38,307 nucleotides of DNA, from contig DXKH01000116.1 of assembly GCA_019415335.1 (NCBI GenBank), forward strand, positions 1 through 38,307, written 5' to 3'. Under the pieces are notes generated by a model that did not search any database, was not told the DNA's origin, and was given only the letters and a program-made list of their open reading frames with translations. Positions 32,078 through 38,307 of the stretch are shown here, in pieces (position 1 is the first letter of the stretch; every line of letters starts with the position of its first letter). The stretch is from Citrobacter sp. GTDB lineage: Bacteria; Pseudomonadota; Gammaproteobacteria; Enterobacterales; Enterobacteriaceae. A program made the translations under genes and the position numbers.

Positions 32078-32244
32078 TTCCATACCCTCCGGCTTTTCAG
32101 AAAGGTCAGAGCCTTTTTTAACGGACTCTGTTTTTTGGTACGGATAATGATTCCCTTACGCCCCTTACCGTGGGTGATGTTGAAGTCAATCGCCCTGGGG
32201 CTTTCGTTACGCAGTAACTGAGCAATACAACGAGGCTCATTCAT
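32074..32244 (-). CDS. Fil-like small early protein, P2 orf78-like
   Basis: From the ATG at 32244 (AAGGAG nine bases upstream) this is 56 residues (MNEPRCIAQLLRNESPRAID ... ALTFLKSRRVWK), basic at the end. It resembles the Fil family of P2/186-type phages, where 186 Fil blocks host cell division. P2 orf78 has the same place between cox and B. The activity of this copy is inferred. Confidence 0.7.
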   Translation of the reverse strand: MNEPRCIAQLLRNESPRAIDFNITHGKGRKGIIIRTKKQSPLKKALTFLKSRRVWK

Positions 32245-32254
32245 ACGGTTCTCC

Positions 32255-32530
32255 TTAACGTGGTTCACCGAGACCTAACCACATCAACCAGCCGTCACGA
32301 ATCTCTTTAGGGCGGCTTTCATAAGCCAGTTTTAGTCCGTTATTCCATGCCGGAAGGTATACCCAATATTCACCTGCACGACCTGAAGCTGATTGTGGAT
32401 CGGTCATATCAATTACAGGCAGCTTTCCTTTATCGATCATCCGACGAACCGCTCCTGTCGATTTTCCTATTAGTTTTGCGAACTCCTGATAAGGAATCGC
32501 ATCAGTCATGAGTGTTACTTGCTTGCTCAT
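32255..32530 (-). CDS. cox: Cox, excisionase and early-switch repressor
   Basis: This 91-residue protein has the P2 length. It has a winged-helix motif: YQEFAKLIGKSTGAVRRMID (about residues 14-33) and a following wing (GKLPVIDMTDPQ). Cox represses the lysogenic promoter Pc, directs Int to excise the prophage, and can activate satellite P4. It is the first gene of the early operon (cox-orf78-B-orf80s-A), facing away from C. Confidence 0.95.
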   Translation of the reverse strand: MSKQVTLMTDAIPYQEFAKLIGKSTGAVRRMIDKGKLPVIDMTDPQSASGRAGEYWVYLPAWNNGLKLAYESRPKEIRDGWLMWLGLGEPR

Positions 32531-32553
32531 GTCGTCCTCCAGCCCTCATGAAT

Positions 32554-32581
32554 TGCGTTTAATGCCTTATAATGCCTTTTA
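32554..32581. promoter_or_regulatory. Cox-box-like repeats in the cox-C switch region
   Basis: TGCGTTTAA (32554-32562), TGCCTTATA (32563-32571) and TGCCTTTTA (32573-32581) repeat every 9-10 bases and, on the minus strand, match the TTAAAGGCA-type Cox box. They lie upstream of cox, next to the lysogenic promoter, where Cox would cover it. Confidence 0.6.
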
Positions 32582-32611
32582 GTGCCCACATCCAAGCACT
32601 AAACAATCTAC

Positions 32612-32640
32612 ATCTAAACTAAATACTATTGAGATCTAAA
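32612..32640. promoter_or_regulatory. Candidate C operator, direct repeats 22 bp apart
   Basis: ATCTAAA occurs at 32612-32618 and 32634-32640. The 22-base spacing places both on the same helix face and equals the spacing known for the P2 C operator half sites. The region lies just upstream of C and between the divergent promoters Pe and Pc. Confidence 0.6.
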
Positions 32641-32644
32641 TACC

Positions 32645-32944
32645 ATGTCAAACACGATAAGCGAGAAGATAGTCTTAATGCGAAAATCAGAGTATTTGAG
32701 CAGACAACAACTTGCTGATTTAACAGGGGTTCCGTATGGCACGCTGAGTTACTATGAAAGTGGTCGTTCAACACCTCCAACAGATGTCATGATGAACATC
32801 CTGCAGACCCCACAATTCACCAAATACACTTTATGGTTCATGACCAATCAGATCGCTCCTGAGTCCGGGCAAATTGCGCCCGCTCTCGCACACTTTGGGC
32901 AAAACGAAACAACGTCGCCCCACTCCGGTCAAAAGACTGGTTAA
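32645..32944 (+). CDS. C: C, prophage immunity repressor
   Basis: This 99-residue protein has the P2 length. The helix-turn-helix is at about residues 19-40 (SRQQLADLTGVPYGTLSYYE), in the HTH_3/Cro-CI family. It has no C-terminal cleavage domain, consistent with P2-type prophages not being induced by RecA. It represses the early promoter in front of cox and sets immunity; the wing after residue 60 and the Ser/Gln-rich tail (PESGQIAP, TSPHSGQKTG) are typical of P2 C. It is transcribed towards int. Confidence 0.94.
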   Translation: MSNTISEKIVLMRKSEYLSRQQLADLTGVPYGTLSYYESGRSTPPTDVMMNILQTPQFTKYTLWFMTNQIAPESGQIAPALAHFGQNETTSPHSGQKTG

Positions 32945-32984
32945 CAATTCATCGTGAATATATTCATCACAAGTGCCTACTATT

Positions 32985-33010
32985 GGTGGCTAAATTTCAG
33001 CCACCACGAA
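32985..33010 (+). terminator. Hairpin between C and int
   Basis: GGTGGCT (32985-32991) pairs with AGCCACC (32999-33005), followed by ACGAAAAAA rather than a T run on this strand. It may lower read-through from C into int, whose transcription is shared. Confidence 0.45.
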
Positions 33011-33059
33011 AAAAGCGATTAGTAGTCGCCAAAAAACACACCACTCGGAGGGTTTTCTG

Positions 33060-34073
33060 ATGGCAATCAAAAAACTCGATGATGGTCGATATGAAGTGGA
33101 CATCCGCCCTACTGGACGTAATGGAAAACGCATCCGTAGGAAGTTTGATAAGAAAAGCGAAGCTGTCGCTTTCGAGAAATACACGTTGTACAACCACCAC
33201 AATAAAGAATGGCTATCAAAACCAACAGACAAGCGACGTCTGTCGGAGCTGACACAGATCTGGTGGGATTTAAAGGGTAAACACGAAGAGCATGGGAAAT
33301 CTAATCTTGGAAAAATTGAAATCTTCACAAAAATAACGAATGACCCATGCGCATTTCAAATTACGAAATCGCTTATCAGCCAGTACTGCGCCACCCGAAG
33401 AAGTCAGGGTATTAAACCTTCGAGTATCAATCGTGATTTAACATGTATTAGCGGCATGTTTACAGCCCTGATTGAAGCGGAGTTATTCTTTGGTGAGCAC
33501 CCTATCAGAGGGACAAAAAGGCTTAAGGAGGAAAAACCAGACACAGGCTATCTCACGCAGGAAGAAATTGCCTTACTGCTTGCTGCTCTTGACGGCGACA
33601 ATAAAAAGATTGCGATTCTTTGCCTGAGTACTGGAGCACGTTGGGGAGAAGCAGCTCGTTTGAAAGCAGAAAATATCATCCATAACCGCGTCACGTTTGT
33701 TAAAACGAAAACAAACAAACCACGCACCGTCCCGATCTCAGAGGCTGTTGCCAAAATGATCGCGGATAACAAACGAGGTTTTTTATTCCCTGATGCTGAT
33801 TACCCTCGCTTCAGACGAACAATGAAAGCAATAAAACCGGATTTGCCAATGGGGCAAGCCACACATGCACTAAGGCACAGCTTTGCCACTCATTTCATGA
33901 TTAATGGAGGAAGTATTATCACGCTACAACGGATACTAGGTCACACGCGGATTGAGCAAACTATGGTTTACGCTCACTTTGCGCCAGAGTACCTTCAGGA
34001 CGCCATTTCTCTTAATCCGCTAAGAGGTGGTACTGAGGCCGAGAGTGTCCACACAGTGTCCACAGTAGAGTAA
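33060..34073 (+). CDS. int: Int, tyrosine integrase
   Basis: This 337-residue protein has the P2 length. The catalytic residues of the tyrosine recombinase family are visible: Arg194 (STGARWGEAAR), Lys217 or Lys220 (VKTKTNKPRT), His269-x-x-Arg272 (HALRHSFATH), His295 (LGHTRIEQ) and nucleophile Tyr304 (TMVYAH). The N-terminal 60 residues are the arm-binding domain and about 62-150 the core-binding domain. GGAGG at 33046-33050 gives the start. The gene shares the lysogenic transcript with C and ends about 80 bases from attR. Confidence 0.97.
   Translation: MAIKKLDDGRYEVDIRPTGRNGKRIRRKFDKKSEAVAFEKYTLYNHHNKEWLSKPTDKRRLSELTQIWWDLKGKHEEHGKSNLGKIEIFTKITNDPCAFQITKSLISQYCATRRSQGIKPSSINRDLTCISGMFTALIEAELFFGEHPIRGTKRLKEEKPDTGYLTQEEIALLLAALDGDNKKIAILCLSTGARWGEAARLKAENIIHNRVTFVKTKTNKPRTVPISEAVAKMIADNKRGFLFPDADYPRFRRTMKAIKPDLPMGQATHALRHSFATHFMINGGSIITLQRILGHTRIEQTMVYAHFAPEYLQDAISLNPLRGGTEAESVHTVSTVE
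34046..34064. promoter_or_regulatory. Two Int arm-type sites at the 3' end of int
   Basis: TGTCCACA occurs at 34046-34053 and 34057-34064, 11 bases apart, as a perfect direct repeat within the last codons of int. It is the reverse of TGTGGACA, the P2 Int arm site as I recall it. Near-copies with equal spacing lie near attL. Confidence 0.7.
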
Positions 34074-34080
34074 CGTTTAA

Positions 34081-34135
34081 GGGCTTTCAGTGGTAATTTA
34101 TGCCGCTCAAACCCGCATTGTACCGTTGAAAGCCC
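34081..34135. other. Inverted repeat in the phage arm near attR
   Basis: GGGCTTTCA (34081-34089) and TGAAAGCCC (34127-34135) are perfect 9-bp inverted ends about 37 bases apart. They lie between int and the core and may serve as int terminator or as part of the attP intasome. Confidence 0.5.
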
Positions 34136-34152
34136 CTACTGGTGACACCCTA

Positions 34153-34180
34153 AATCTCCCTTACACGGGCTTATTTTTTA
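34153..34180. repeat. attR core of the P2-like prophage
   Basis: This is a 28-bp perfect copy of the attL core. The phage side (left) differs from attL, as does the bacterial side (right). It also contains the hairpin GTGTAA-like stem of CyaR, except that the first two bases of that stem are lost here. Confidence 0.93.
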
Positions 34181-34189
34181 TGCATAAGC

Positions 34190-34226
34190 CCTATCTCTGG
34201 TAACCGTCTTCCATTGACCACATCGA
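34190..34226. repeat. Degenerate phage-arm copy beyond attR
   Basis: ATCTCTGGT ... ATTGACCACATCGA on the bacterial side aligns with ATTTCTGGT ... ATTGACCACATCGA on the phage side of attL (about 3105-3137). The last 14 bases are identical (34213-34226 against 3124-3137) and include one arm-type site. Confidence 0.55.
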
Positions 34227-34243
34227 TAGAATCCTCCTTCATA

Positions 34244-34274
34244 GCACGATGCCTTTCACTTATCGGCATCGTGC
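34244..34274. terminator. Hairpin between attR and yegR
   Basis: A perfect 10-bp stem (34244-34253 with 34265-34274, GCACGATGCC/GGCATCGTGC) lies past the yegR stop on its transcription side (minus strand). It probably terminates yegR; no strong T run follows. Confidence 0.5.
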
Positions 34275-34337
34275 TCCCACAGGTTCCGGCTACGCACAGC
34301 CAGAACGCGCATGTTTGACGCTTACCAAAAAATATTC

Positions 34338-34655
34338 TCACTCTCCACATTTGAATGTCAGACGAGCGACGCCATGTAATCCTGCACCTTCTGTCTTCAG
34401 GTCAACTATCTGCATTTTTTTTCCCTGAGTAACACAGAAATGAGCTGCATCATTTTTTACTATATTTTCTGCACCAGAAATTCTGCCCCTGGCTAAAGAA
34501 GCTTCGGCTTCGGTGTAGTATTGGTTATCGAGTTTACGCTGAATATTACTTTTATATGCAAGGCCAAATTTACCGATACTTGTCTCATCATTATGCACAG
34601 CACAACCAGACATAAGAAAAACACTAATTAATGATATAGCAGCTATCTTTTTCAT
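34338..34655 (-). CDS. yegR: YegR, predicted lipoprotein
   Basis: The start at 34655 gives 105 residues, the K-12 YegR length. The N-terminus MKKIAAISLISVFLMSGC is a lipoprotein signal with lipobox L-M-S-G-C, so Cys18 would be lipidated; the next residues AVHND put Ala at +2, which fits outer-membrane sorting. The rest is small and mixed alpha/beta, with two Cys (in HFCVTQGKK and FKCGE) that may pair. Function unknown. An open frame upstream of Met34655 lacks a signal peptide and was not used. Confidence 0.85.
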   Translation of the reverse strand: MKKIAAISLISVFLMSGCAVHNDETSIGKFGLAYKSNIQRKLDNQYYTEAEASLARGRISGAENIVKNDAAHFCVTQGKKMQIVDLKTEGAGLHGVARLTFKCGE

Positions 34656-35069
34656 CTTACCTTCCCCCATTAAATACCAACGACACGCTCTGGTGTTTAA
34701 ATATAATAATGGCATGATTATTATATTTGAATAGGATTATAATAAATGTTCTGTACAACATTTCCTACATAAGTAGGAATTACAGACACGGATGCCCTTC
34801 CGGGTAACCCCATGGGGGGGTTAATATATTTTTAATAGTATATTGAAGATGCCACTGTTTAGTTGAATATTAGGTATATGCTCTTTTTTGAAATTTATCG
34901 GTGGCTGCCGTTAGTATTCGCTGTCCCCATTGCAAGCTCCTGGTGGTAACCACTGAATCTTCCATACTTGAACTGACTTTTTATCCTCCGACTTTCATCC
35001 TGTTCTGACTCTACCTTTTCTTTTCTGCTCTACACTATCTACAGACCAATCATAAAGGCACATACGATC
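34656..35069. other. Intergenic region between yegR and yegS
   Basis: This 414-bp stretch holds no convincing gene. It is AT-rich near yegR and contains a 7-bp hairpin (TTCCTAC 34762-34768 with GTAGGAA 34773-34779). The promoters of the divergent yegR and yegS must lie here. Boxes are not clear; AAAGG at 35054-35058 is the likely yegS ribosome site. Confidence 0.5.
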
Positions 35070-35969
35070 ATGGCAGAATTTCCCGCCAGCTTACTGATTC
35101 TTAATGGCAAAAGTACTGACAATCTACCCCTGCGCGAAGCAATTATGCTGTTGCGTGAGGAAGGAATGACGATCCATGTGCGGGTCACCTGGGAGAAAGG
35201 CGATGCCGCACGATATGTAGAGGAGGCCCGGAAGTTGGGCGTCGCAACGGTGATTGCCGGTGGTGGCGATGGCACCATTAATGAAGTTTCTACGGCGTTG
35301 ATTCAGTGTGAGGGGGATGACATACCCGTGCTGGGAATTTTGCCATTAGGAACCGCCAATGATTTTGCCACCAGTGTAGGGATTCCTGAGGCACTGGATA
35401 AGGCGCTGAAACTGGCAATTGCCGGTAACGCCATTGCGATAGATATAGCGCAGGTCAACAAACAAACCTGTTTTATTAATATGGCGACAGGCGGATTTGG
35501 GACGCGTATTACCACAGAAACGCCGGAAAAATTAAAAGCCGCGCTGGGTGGCGTCTCTTACATCATTCATGGCTTAATGCGCATGGATACTCTGCAACCG
35601 GACCGTTGTGAAATCCGCGGTGAAAACTTTCACTGGCAAGGTGACGCCCTGGTCATTGGTATTGGTAACGGGCGTCAGGCCGGTGGCGGTCAACAATTGT
35701 GCCCGAACGCGTTAATTAACGATGGCTTGCTGCAACTGCGCATTTTTACCGGCGATGAAATTCTTCCGGCTCTCGTATCAACCTTAAAATCTGACGAAGA
35801 TAACCCGAATATTATCGAAGGCGCTTCGTCGTGGTTTGATATACAAGCCCCACACGAAATCACTTTTAATCTTGATGGCGAACCGTTGAGCGGACAAAAC
35901 TTTCATATTGAAATACTTCCGGCGGCGTTGCGTTGTCGATTACCACCGGATTGTCCATTATTGCGTTAA
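35070..35969 (+). CDS. yegS: YegS, lipid kinase
   Basis: This 299-residue protein has the K-12 length and belongs to the diacylglycerol/sphingosine kinase-like family. The nucleotide-binding motif is [10 protein letters not shown] (about residues 64-73), and [13 protein letters not shown] (about 89-101) is the conserved second motif. The C-terminal beta-sandwich includes [11 protein letters not shown] and ends [12 protein letters not shown]. Purified YegS phosphorylates phosphatidylglycerol; its physiological role is unclear. It is separated from gatR by a REP sequence. Confidence 0.95.
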   Translation: MAEFPASLLILNGKSTDNLPLREAIMLLREEGMTIHVRVTWEKGDAARYVEEARKLGVATVIAGGGDGTINEVSTALIQCEGDDIPVLGILPLGTANDFATSVGIPEALDKALKLAIAGNAIAIDIAQVNKQTCFINMATGGFGTRITTETPEKLKAALGGVSYIIHGLMRMDTLQPDRCEIRGENFHWQGDALVIGIGNGRQAGGGQQLCPNALINDGLLQLRIFTGDEILPALVSTLKSDEDNPNIIEGASSWFDIQAPHEITFNLDGEPLSGQNFHIEILPAALRCRLPPDCPLLR

Positions 35970-36005
35970 TCAAACTATTCTCTCTTGAACCAGGGAAAAT
36001 CCGTA

Positions 36006-36042
36006 ATGCCGGATGCGGTGTAAACAACTTATCCGGCATACA
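36006..36042. repeat. REP element between yegS and gatR
   Basis: ATGCCGGAT (36006-36014) and ATCCGGCAT (36031-36039) flank GCGGTGTAAACAACTT, matching the enterobacterial REP consensus (GCCGGATGCGGCG ... CTTATCCGGCC). It lies between two convergent genes, the usual place for REPs. Confidence 0.8.
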
Positions 36043-36050
36043 GAACAATA

Positions 36051-36830
36051 CTACACCGTAATTAATTTCACTCGTGTCTTCTGCAATGCCAGTTTATCCA
36101 CCTCTGACACAGCATCGTCGGTAATAATAATGTCAATTTTTTCGATTGGCAGTACCTGATTAAAACCGCGACGATTAAATTTCGATGAATCGAGAACGGC
36201 AATCACTTTATTTGCGGCTGTGACCATCGCCCCGCTAATCGAATAGCCTTCATTAAAGGTCGTAATACCATTAACCGCATCAATACCATCAGCACCGACA
36301 AACATTAAATCGGCATTAATATCCTGCAATGAACGCTCAGCAATGGAGCCATGCATCGAGCGCGTTTTATGGCGGACCGTGCCACCGCAGACGACCAGAG
36401 TAATGTCTTTATTTTCGGAAAGGGCAAATGCTGCCGGGAGACTGTTGGTAATCACCGTGATATTTTTGGCGGTCATTAATCCTTCGGCGATAAGCATTGT
36501 CGTACTTCCGCTGTCGAGAATAACGGTCATCCCTTCGTGGATCATTTTGACTGCCGCCTGCGCTATTCTGTTTTTTGGCGCGCTGGCGAGCTGAAATCGC
36601 TCTTTAAACCCGACTTCCTGGGTCTCGGTTTCACTATTACCGGACATTATTTTCGCCGCACCGCCATGAAAGCGCGTAACCACGCCTTTTTGTTCGAGAA
36701 AGCGCAAATCGGCACGGATTGTCGCTTCCGAGGCAGCAAATACTCCCGCCAGATCCTGAACAAGCACGGTTCCCTGTTCATTCACTAATTGGATGATCTT
36801 ATTCCTTCGCTCGAATGAATTCATCGTCAT
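36051..36830 (-). CDS. gatR: GatR, repressor of the galactitol operon
   Basis: This 259-residue DeoR-family protein is intact (257 if started at the second Met). The N-terminal helix-turn-helix is at about residues 20-50 (VLVQDLAGVFAASEATIRAD), with the DeoR signature RADLRFLEQKGVVTRFHGGA. The C-terminal sugar-phosphate-sensing domain (about 75-255) contains ILDSGSTTMLIAEGL and FVGADGIDAVNGITTF. GatR represses gatYZABCDR and is relieved by galactitol. In K-12 the gene is interrupted by an IS element; here the reading frame is whole. Confidence 0.94.
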   Translation of the reverse strand: MTMNSFERRNKIIQLVNEQGTVLVQDLAGVFAASEATIRADLRFLEQKGVVTRFHGGAAKIMSGNSETETQEVGFKERFQLASAPKNRIAQAAVKMIHEGMTVILDSGSTTMLIAEGLMTAKNITVITNSLPAAFALSENKDITLVVCGGTVRHKTRSMHGSIAERSLQDINADLMFVGADGIDAVNGITTFNEGYSISGAMVTAANKVIAVLDSSKFNRRGFNQVLPIEKIDIIITDDAVSEVDKLALQKTRVKLITV

Positions 36831-36902
36831 TTACCCATATTCAATTGTGGCTAGTGTAAACGAAGGGGGACCATTGGTGAATGATCTGTTTTGCACAATA
36901 CC

Positions 36903-36923
36903 GGGCCAGCATCACGCTGGCCC
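36903..36923 (-). terminator. Hairpin between gatD and gatR
   Basis: GGGCCAGC (36903-36910) pairs perfectly with GCTGGCCC (36916-36923) with a 5-base loop, seven bases past the gatD stop. It may terminate partly or protect the gatD 3' end, giving gatR lower expression. No T run follows on the minus strand. Confidence 0.55.
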
Positions 36924-36929
36924 GCGGTT

Positions 36930-37970
36930 TCAGGGAATGAGCAACACTTTGCCCGGCATAGCATTACGAGCGATGTCACGCACCGCCTGGGCGAAGCTTT
37001 CAAAGCTTCCACGGTGAGCGATTAATGGCTCCAGGCTTAACTTACGTTCTGTCAGCAACCGGCTCGCCGTTTCCCACTCCTGCCCCGGCCAAGGGCTGGA
37101 GTAGTTCATCCAACTGCCGATAACCGTCAGCTCTTTACGCAATATTTTGCCAAACGTTGCCGATGTTAAATGCAGATCCTGATGCAACGTGCCCACCAGC
37201 GCCAGCTGGGCATGAGGCCCGGCAATCTCTACCGCCAGTTCGACGGTTTGCGGGACGCCAGCCGTCTCGAGGATAAGCTGATTAAAGCGCAGCTCGCGTA
37301 AAACGCCCTGCATTTGCGGCGCGCTCATTTCAAGGCTGTTAAATGTTTGCATCGCACCGAAAGATTTTGCCAGTGCCAGTTTTTCTGAGCTAATGTCGAT
37401 AGCCGTCACACTCTTTGCTCCCAGCGCGACAGCGCACTGAATGGCCAGCAGGCCAATGGTTCCGGCACCAATAATAATAACGTTTTTATTCTCACAACCT
37501 TGCGCTAAATGAAAAGCATGCAGGCCAACGGTAATCGGTTCAATAAAAGCCCCTTCCTCAATAGGCATATCCGCAGGTAGAGCAAAGACATTTTTCCGCT
37601 TAACGACAATATATTCGGCAAACCCACCATCACGCCGTGAGCCAATAAAATCATATTTTGCGCACTGGGAATAAAACCCTTTCAGACACTCTGGACAAGT
37701 AAAACAGGGTAATAACGGCACACAGGCAACCGCATCGCCAGGATGTAAATCATCAACACCGGATCCCACCGCATCAATATAGCCGCTAAATTCATGGCCT
37801 AACGTTATTGGATAATAATGTGCACCATTTTTAAATATCCTGGGTAAATCGGAACCACATACGCCCGAGCTGGCAATTTTTACCCGCACCTCATCCTGAT
37901 GATTAATTTCAGGAATGACTCGTTCTTCAACGCGCACGATACCATCAGTATCATTCACCACTGATTTCAT
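36930..37970 (-). CDS. gatD: GatD, galactitol-1-phosphate 5-dehydrogenase
   Basis: This 346-residue protein has the K-12 length and belongs to the zinc medium-chain dehydrogenases. The catalytic zinc ligands are visible as Cys38 (SGVCGSD) and His59-Glu60 (LGHEFSG). The structural zinc site has Cys89, Cys92, Cys95 and Cys103. The NAD-binding motif is GAGTIGLLAIQ (about residues 167-177). It oxidises L-galactitol 1-phosphate to D-tagatose 6-phosphate, which GatYZ aldolase then splits. It lies downstream of gatC in the gat operon. Confidence 0.96.
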   Translation of the reverse strand: MKSVVNDTDGIVRVEERVIPEINHQDEVRVKIASSGVCGSDLPRIFKNGAHYYPITLGHEFSGYIDAVGSGVDDLHPGDAVACVPLLPCFTCPECLKGFYSQCAKYDFIGSRRDGGFAEYIVVKRKNVFALPADMPIEEGAFIEPITVGLHAFHLAQGCENKNVIIIGAGTIGLLAIQCAVALGAKSVTAIDISSEKLALAKSFGAMQTFNSLEMSAPQMQGVLRELRFNQLILETAGVPQTVELAVEIAGPHAQLALVGTLHQDLHLTSATFGKILRKELTVIGSWMNYSSPWPGQEWETASRLLTERKLSLEPLIAHRGSFESFAQAVRDIARNAMPGKVLLIP

Positions 37971-37990
37971 AAAAACTCCTGATTGGTTAA

Positions 37991-38007
37991 GGGGGATATT
38001 CTCCCCC
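37991..38007 (-). other. Intercistronic hairpin between gatC and gatD
   Basis: GGGGGA (37991-37996) and TCCCCC (38002-38007) form a 6-bp stem with a 5-base loop in the 48-bp gap. It probably affects mRNA stability or the relative expression of gatD and gatC. Confidence 0.45.
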
Positions 38008-38018
38008 TCAGGTAAAAA

Positions 38019-38307
38019 TTATTCTGCGAGAACGGCTTTCTCTTGTTTGGTAAAGCCGCGCGCTCTACGCCAGGTCATGAAAATACCGGTGAGATAAATG
38101 ACGCCGATAATAATGAAACCGGGAATATTTTGCGGGGAGAAAACCTGAATCAGTAACCAGGTAATAGGAGAACCGCCCTGATCCATTGAAGCCACCATAC
38201 CCCCGGCTTTTAACGCGCCCGCATTAGCCGCCAGTTGGGTGTGCAAACCAATAGTTTGCGTCGCGATCCACAGGGTGATGCTCATAATGATGACACCCGA
38301 GATTAAG
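38019..38307 (-). CDS. gatC: GatC, galactitol PTS permease (EIIC), C-terminal part
   Basis: The reading frame is open to the edge of the window, giving the last 95 residues of the EIIC component. It starts within LISGVIIMSITLWIATQTIG, an apparent membrane segment, has a second at about SPITWLLIQVFSPQ and a third at IPGFIIIGVIYLTGIFMTW, and ends with a basic cytoplasmic tail RRARGFTKQEKAVLAE. Together with GatA and GatB it takes up galactitol with phosphorylation. It is upstream of gatD in the operon. Confidence 0.93.
   Translation of the reverse strand, partial: LISGVIIMSITLWIATQTIGLHTQLAANAGALKAGGMVASMDQGGSPITWLLIQVFSPQNIPGFIIIGVIYLTGIFMTWRRARGFTKQEKAVLAE

Larger units (their letters stand above)
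3048..34180. mobile_element. Complete P2-like prophage
   Basis: The element runs between perfect 28-bp cores and is about 31.1 kb long, somewhat shorter than P2 (33.6 kb from memory) because the old/tin region is replaced by a single gene. All genes needed for lysogeny, replication, head, tail, DNA packaging and lysis are present in P2 order. The orientation relative to P2's usual map is reversed: int and C lie on the plus strand at the right end, and late tail genes on the minus strand at the left. Cargo genes sit at 10108-10701, 16150-16935 and 26400-28112. Confidence 0.96.

Noticed and set aside
34741..34830. Possible small RNA or gene between yegR and yegS
   Set aside because: Only a 7-bp hairpin without T run is visible, with no promoter or open frame that I could support.

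Overview
The window is enterobacterial chromosome, almost certainly Escherichia coli. The flanking genes are, in order, the 3' end of baeR, yegP, a parDE-type toxin-antitoxin pair, yegQ (trhP), the small RNA cyaR, then yegR, yegS, gatR, gatD and the 3' part of gatC. This is the baeR-yegQ-yegS-gat interval of the E. coli map, and the protein lengths agree with the K-12 lengths I remember. gatR is uninterrupted here.

A complete P2-like prophage (Peduovirus type) lies between cyaR and yegR. It is bounded by a perfect 28-bp direct repeat (3048-3075 and 34153-34180), giving an element of about 31.1 kb. Ogr is next to attL and Int next to attR. From attL inward the order is ogr, D, U, T, E/E', FII, FI, [moron], G, H, I, J, W, V, [moron on the other strand], S, R, lysC/lysB/lysA, K, Y, X, L, M, N, O, then P and Q on the plus strand, cos, [reverse transcriptase], A, the small early genes, B, a Fil-like gene, cox, the C repressor and int. 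I see no frameshift or stop in any expected gene. Most protein lengths equal the P2 lengths I remember. The published catalytic residues of O (Asp19, His48, Ser107), A (Tyr450, Tyr454) and Int are in place, so the element could be functional.

Maintenance depends on C (repressor) against Cox (excisionase and early switch), with operator-like repeats and Cox-box-like repeats between the two genes. Replication uses A nicking an origin inside its own gene, helped by B. Ogr activates the late operons. O/N/M/L/P/Q build and fill the head, X to D build the contractile tail, and Y/K/lysA/lysB/lysC lyse the cell.

Three cargo slots interrupt the P2 backbone. (1) Between cos and A, where P2 carries old/tin, is a 570-residue AT-rich reverse-transcriptase-like protein with a YRDD motif. 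It resembles the Abi-P2 (orf570) reverse transcriptase reported at this locus in P2-like phages and linked there to exclusion of phage T5. (2) Between G and FI, where P2 carries Z/fun, is a 197-residue protein with one membrane segment that I do not recognise. (3) Between S and V, on the opposite strand, is a 261-residue protein with three membrane segments that I do not recognise. The two membrane proteins are the best candidates for something undescribed.

The attachment core is also the transcription terminator of CyaR, so integration splits that hairpin region and restores it from phage DNA. Beyond attR there is a degenerate second copy of the phage arm sequence, which suggests an older P2-like occupant of the same site.
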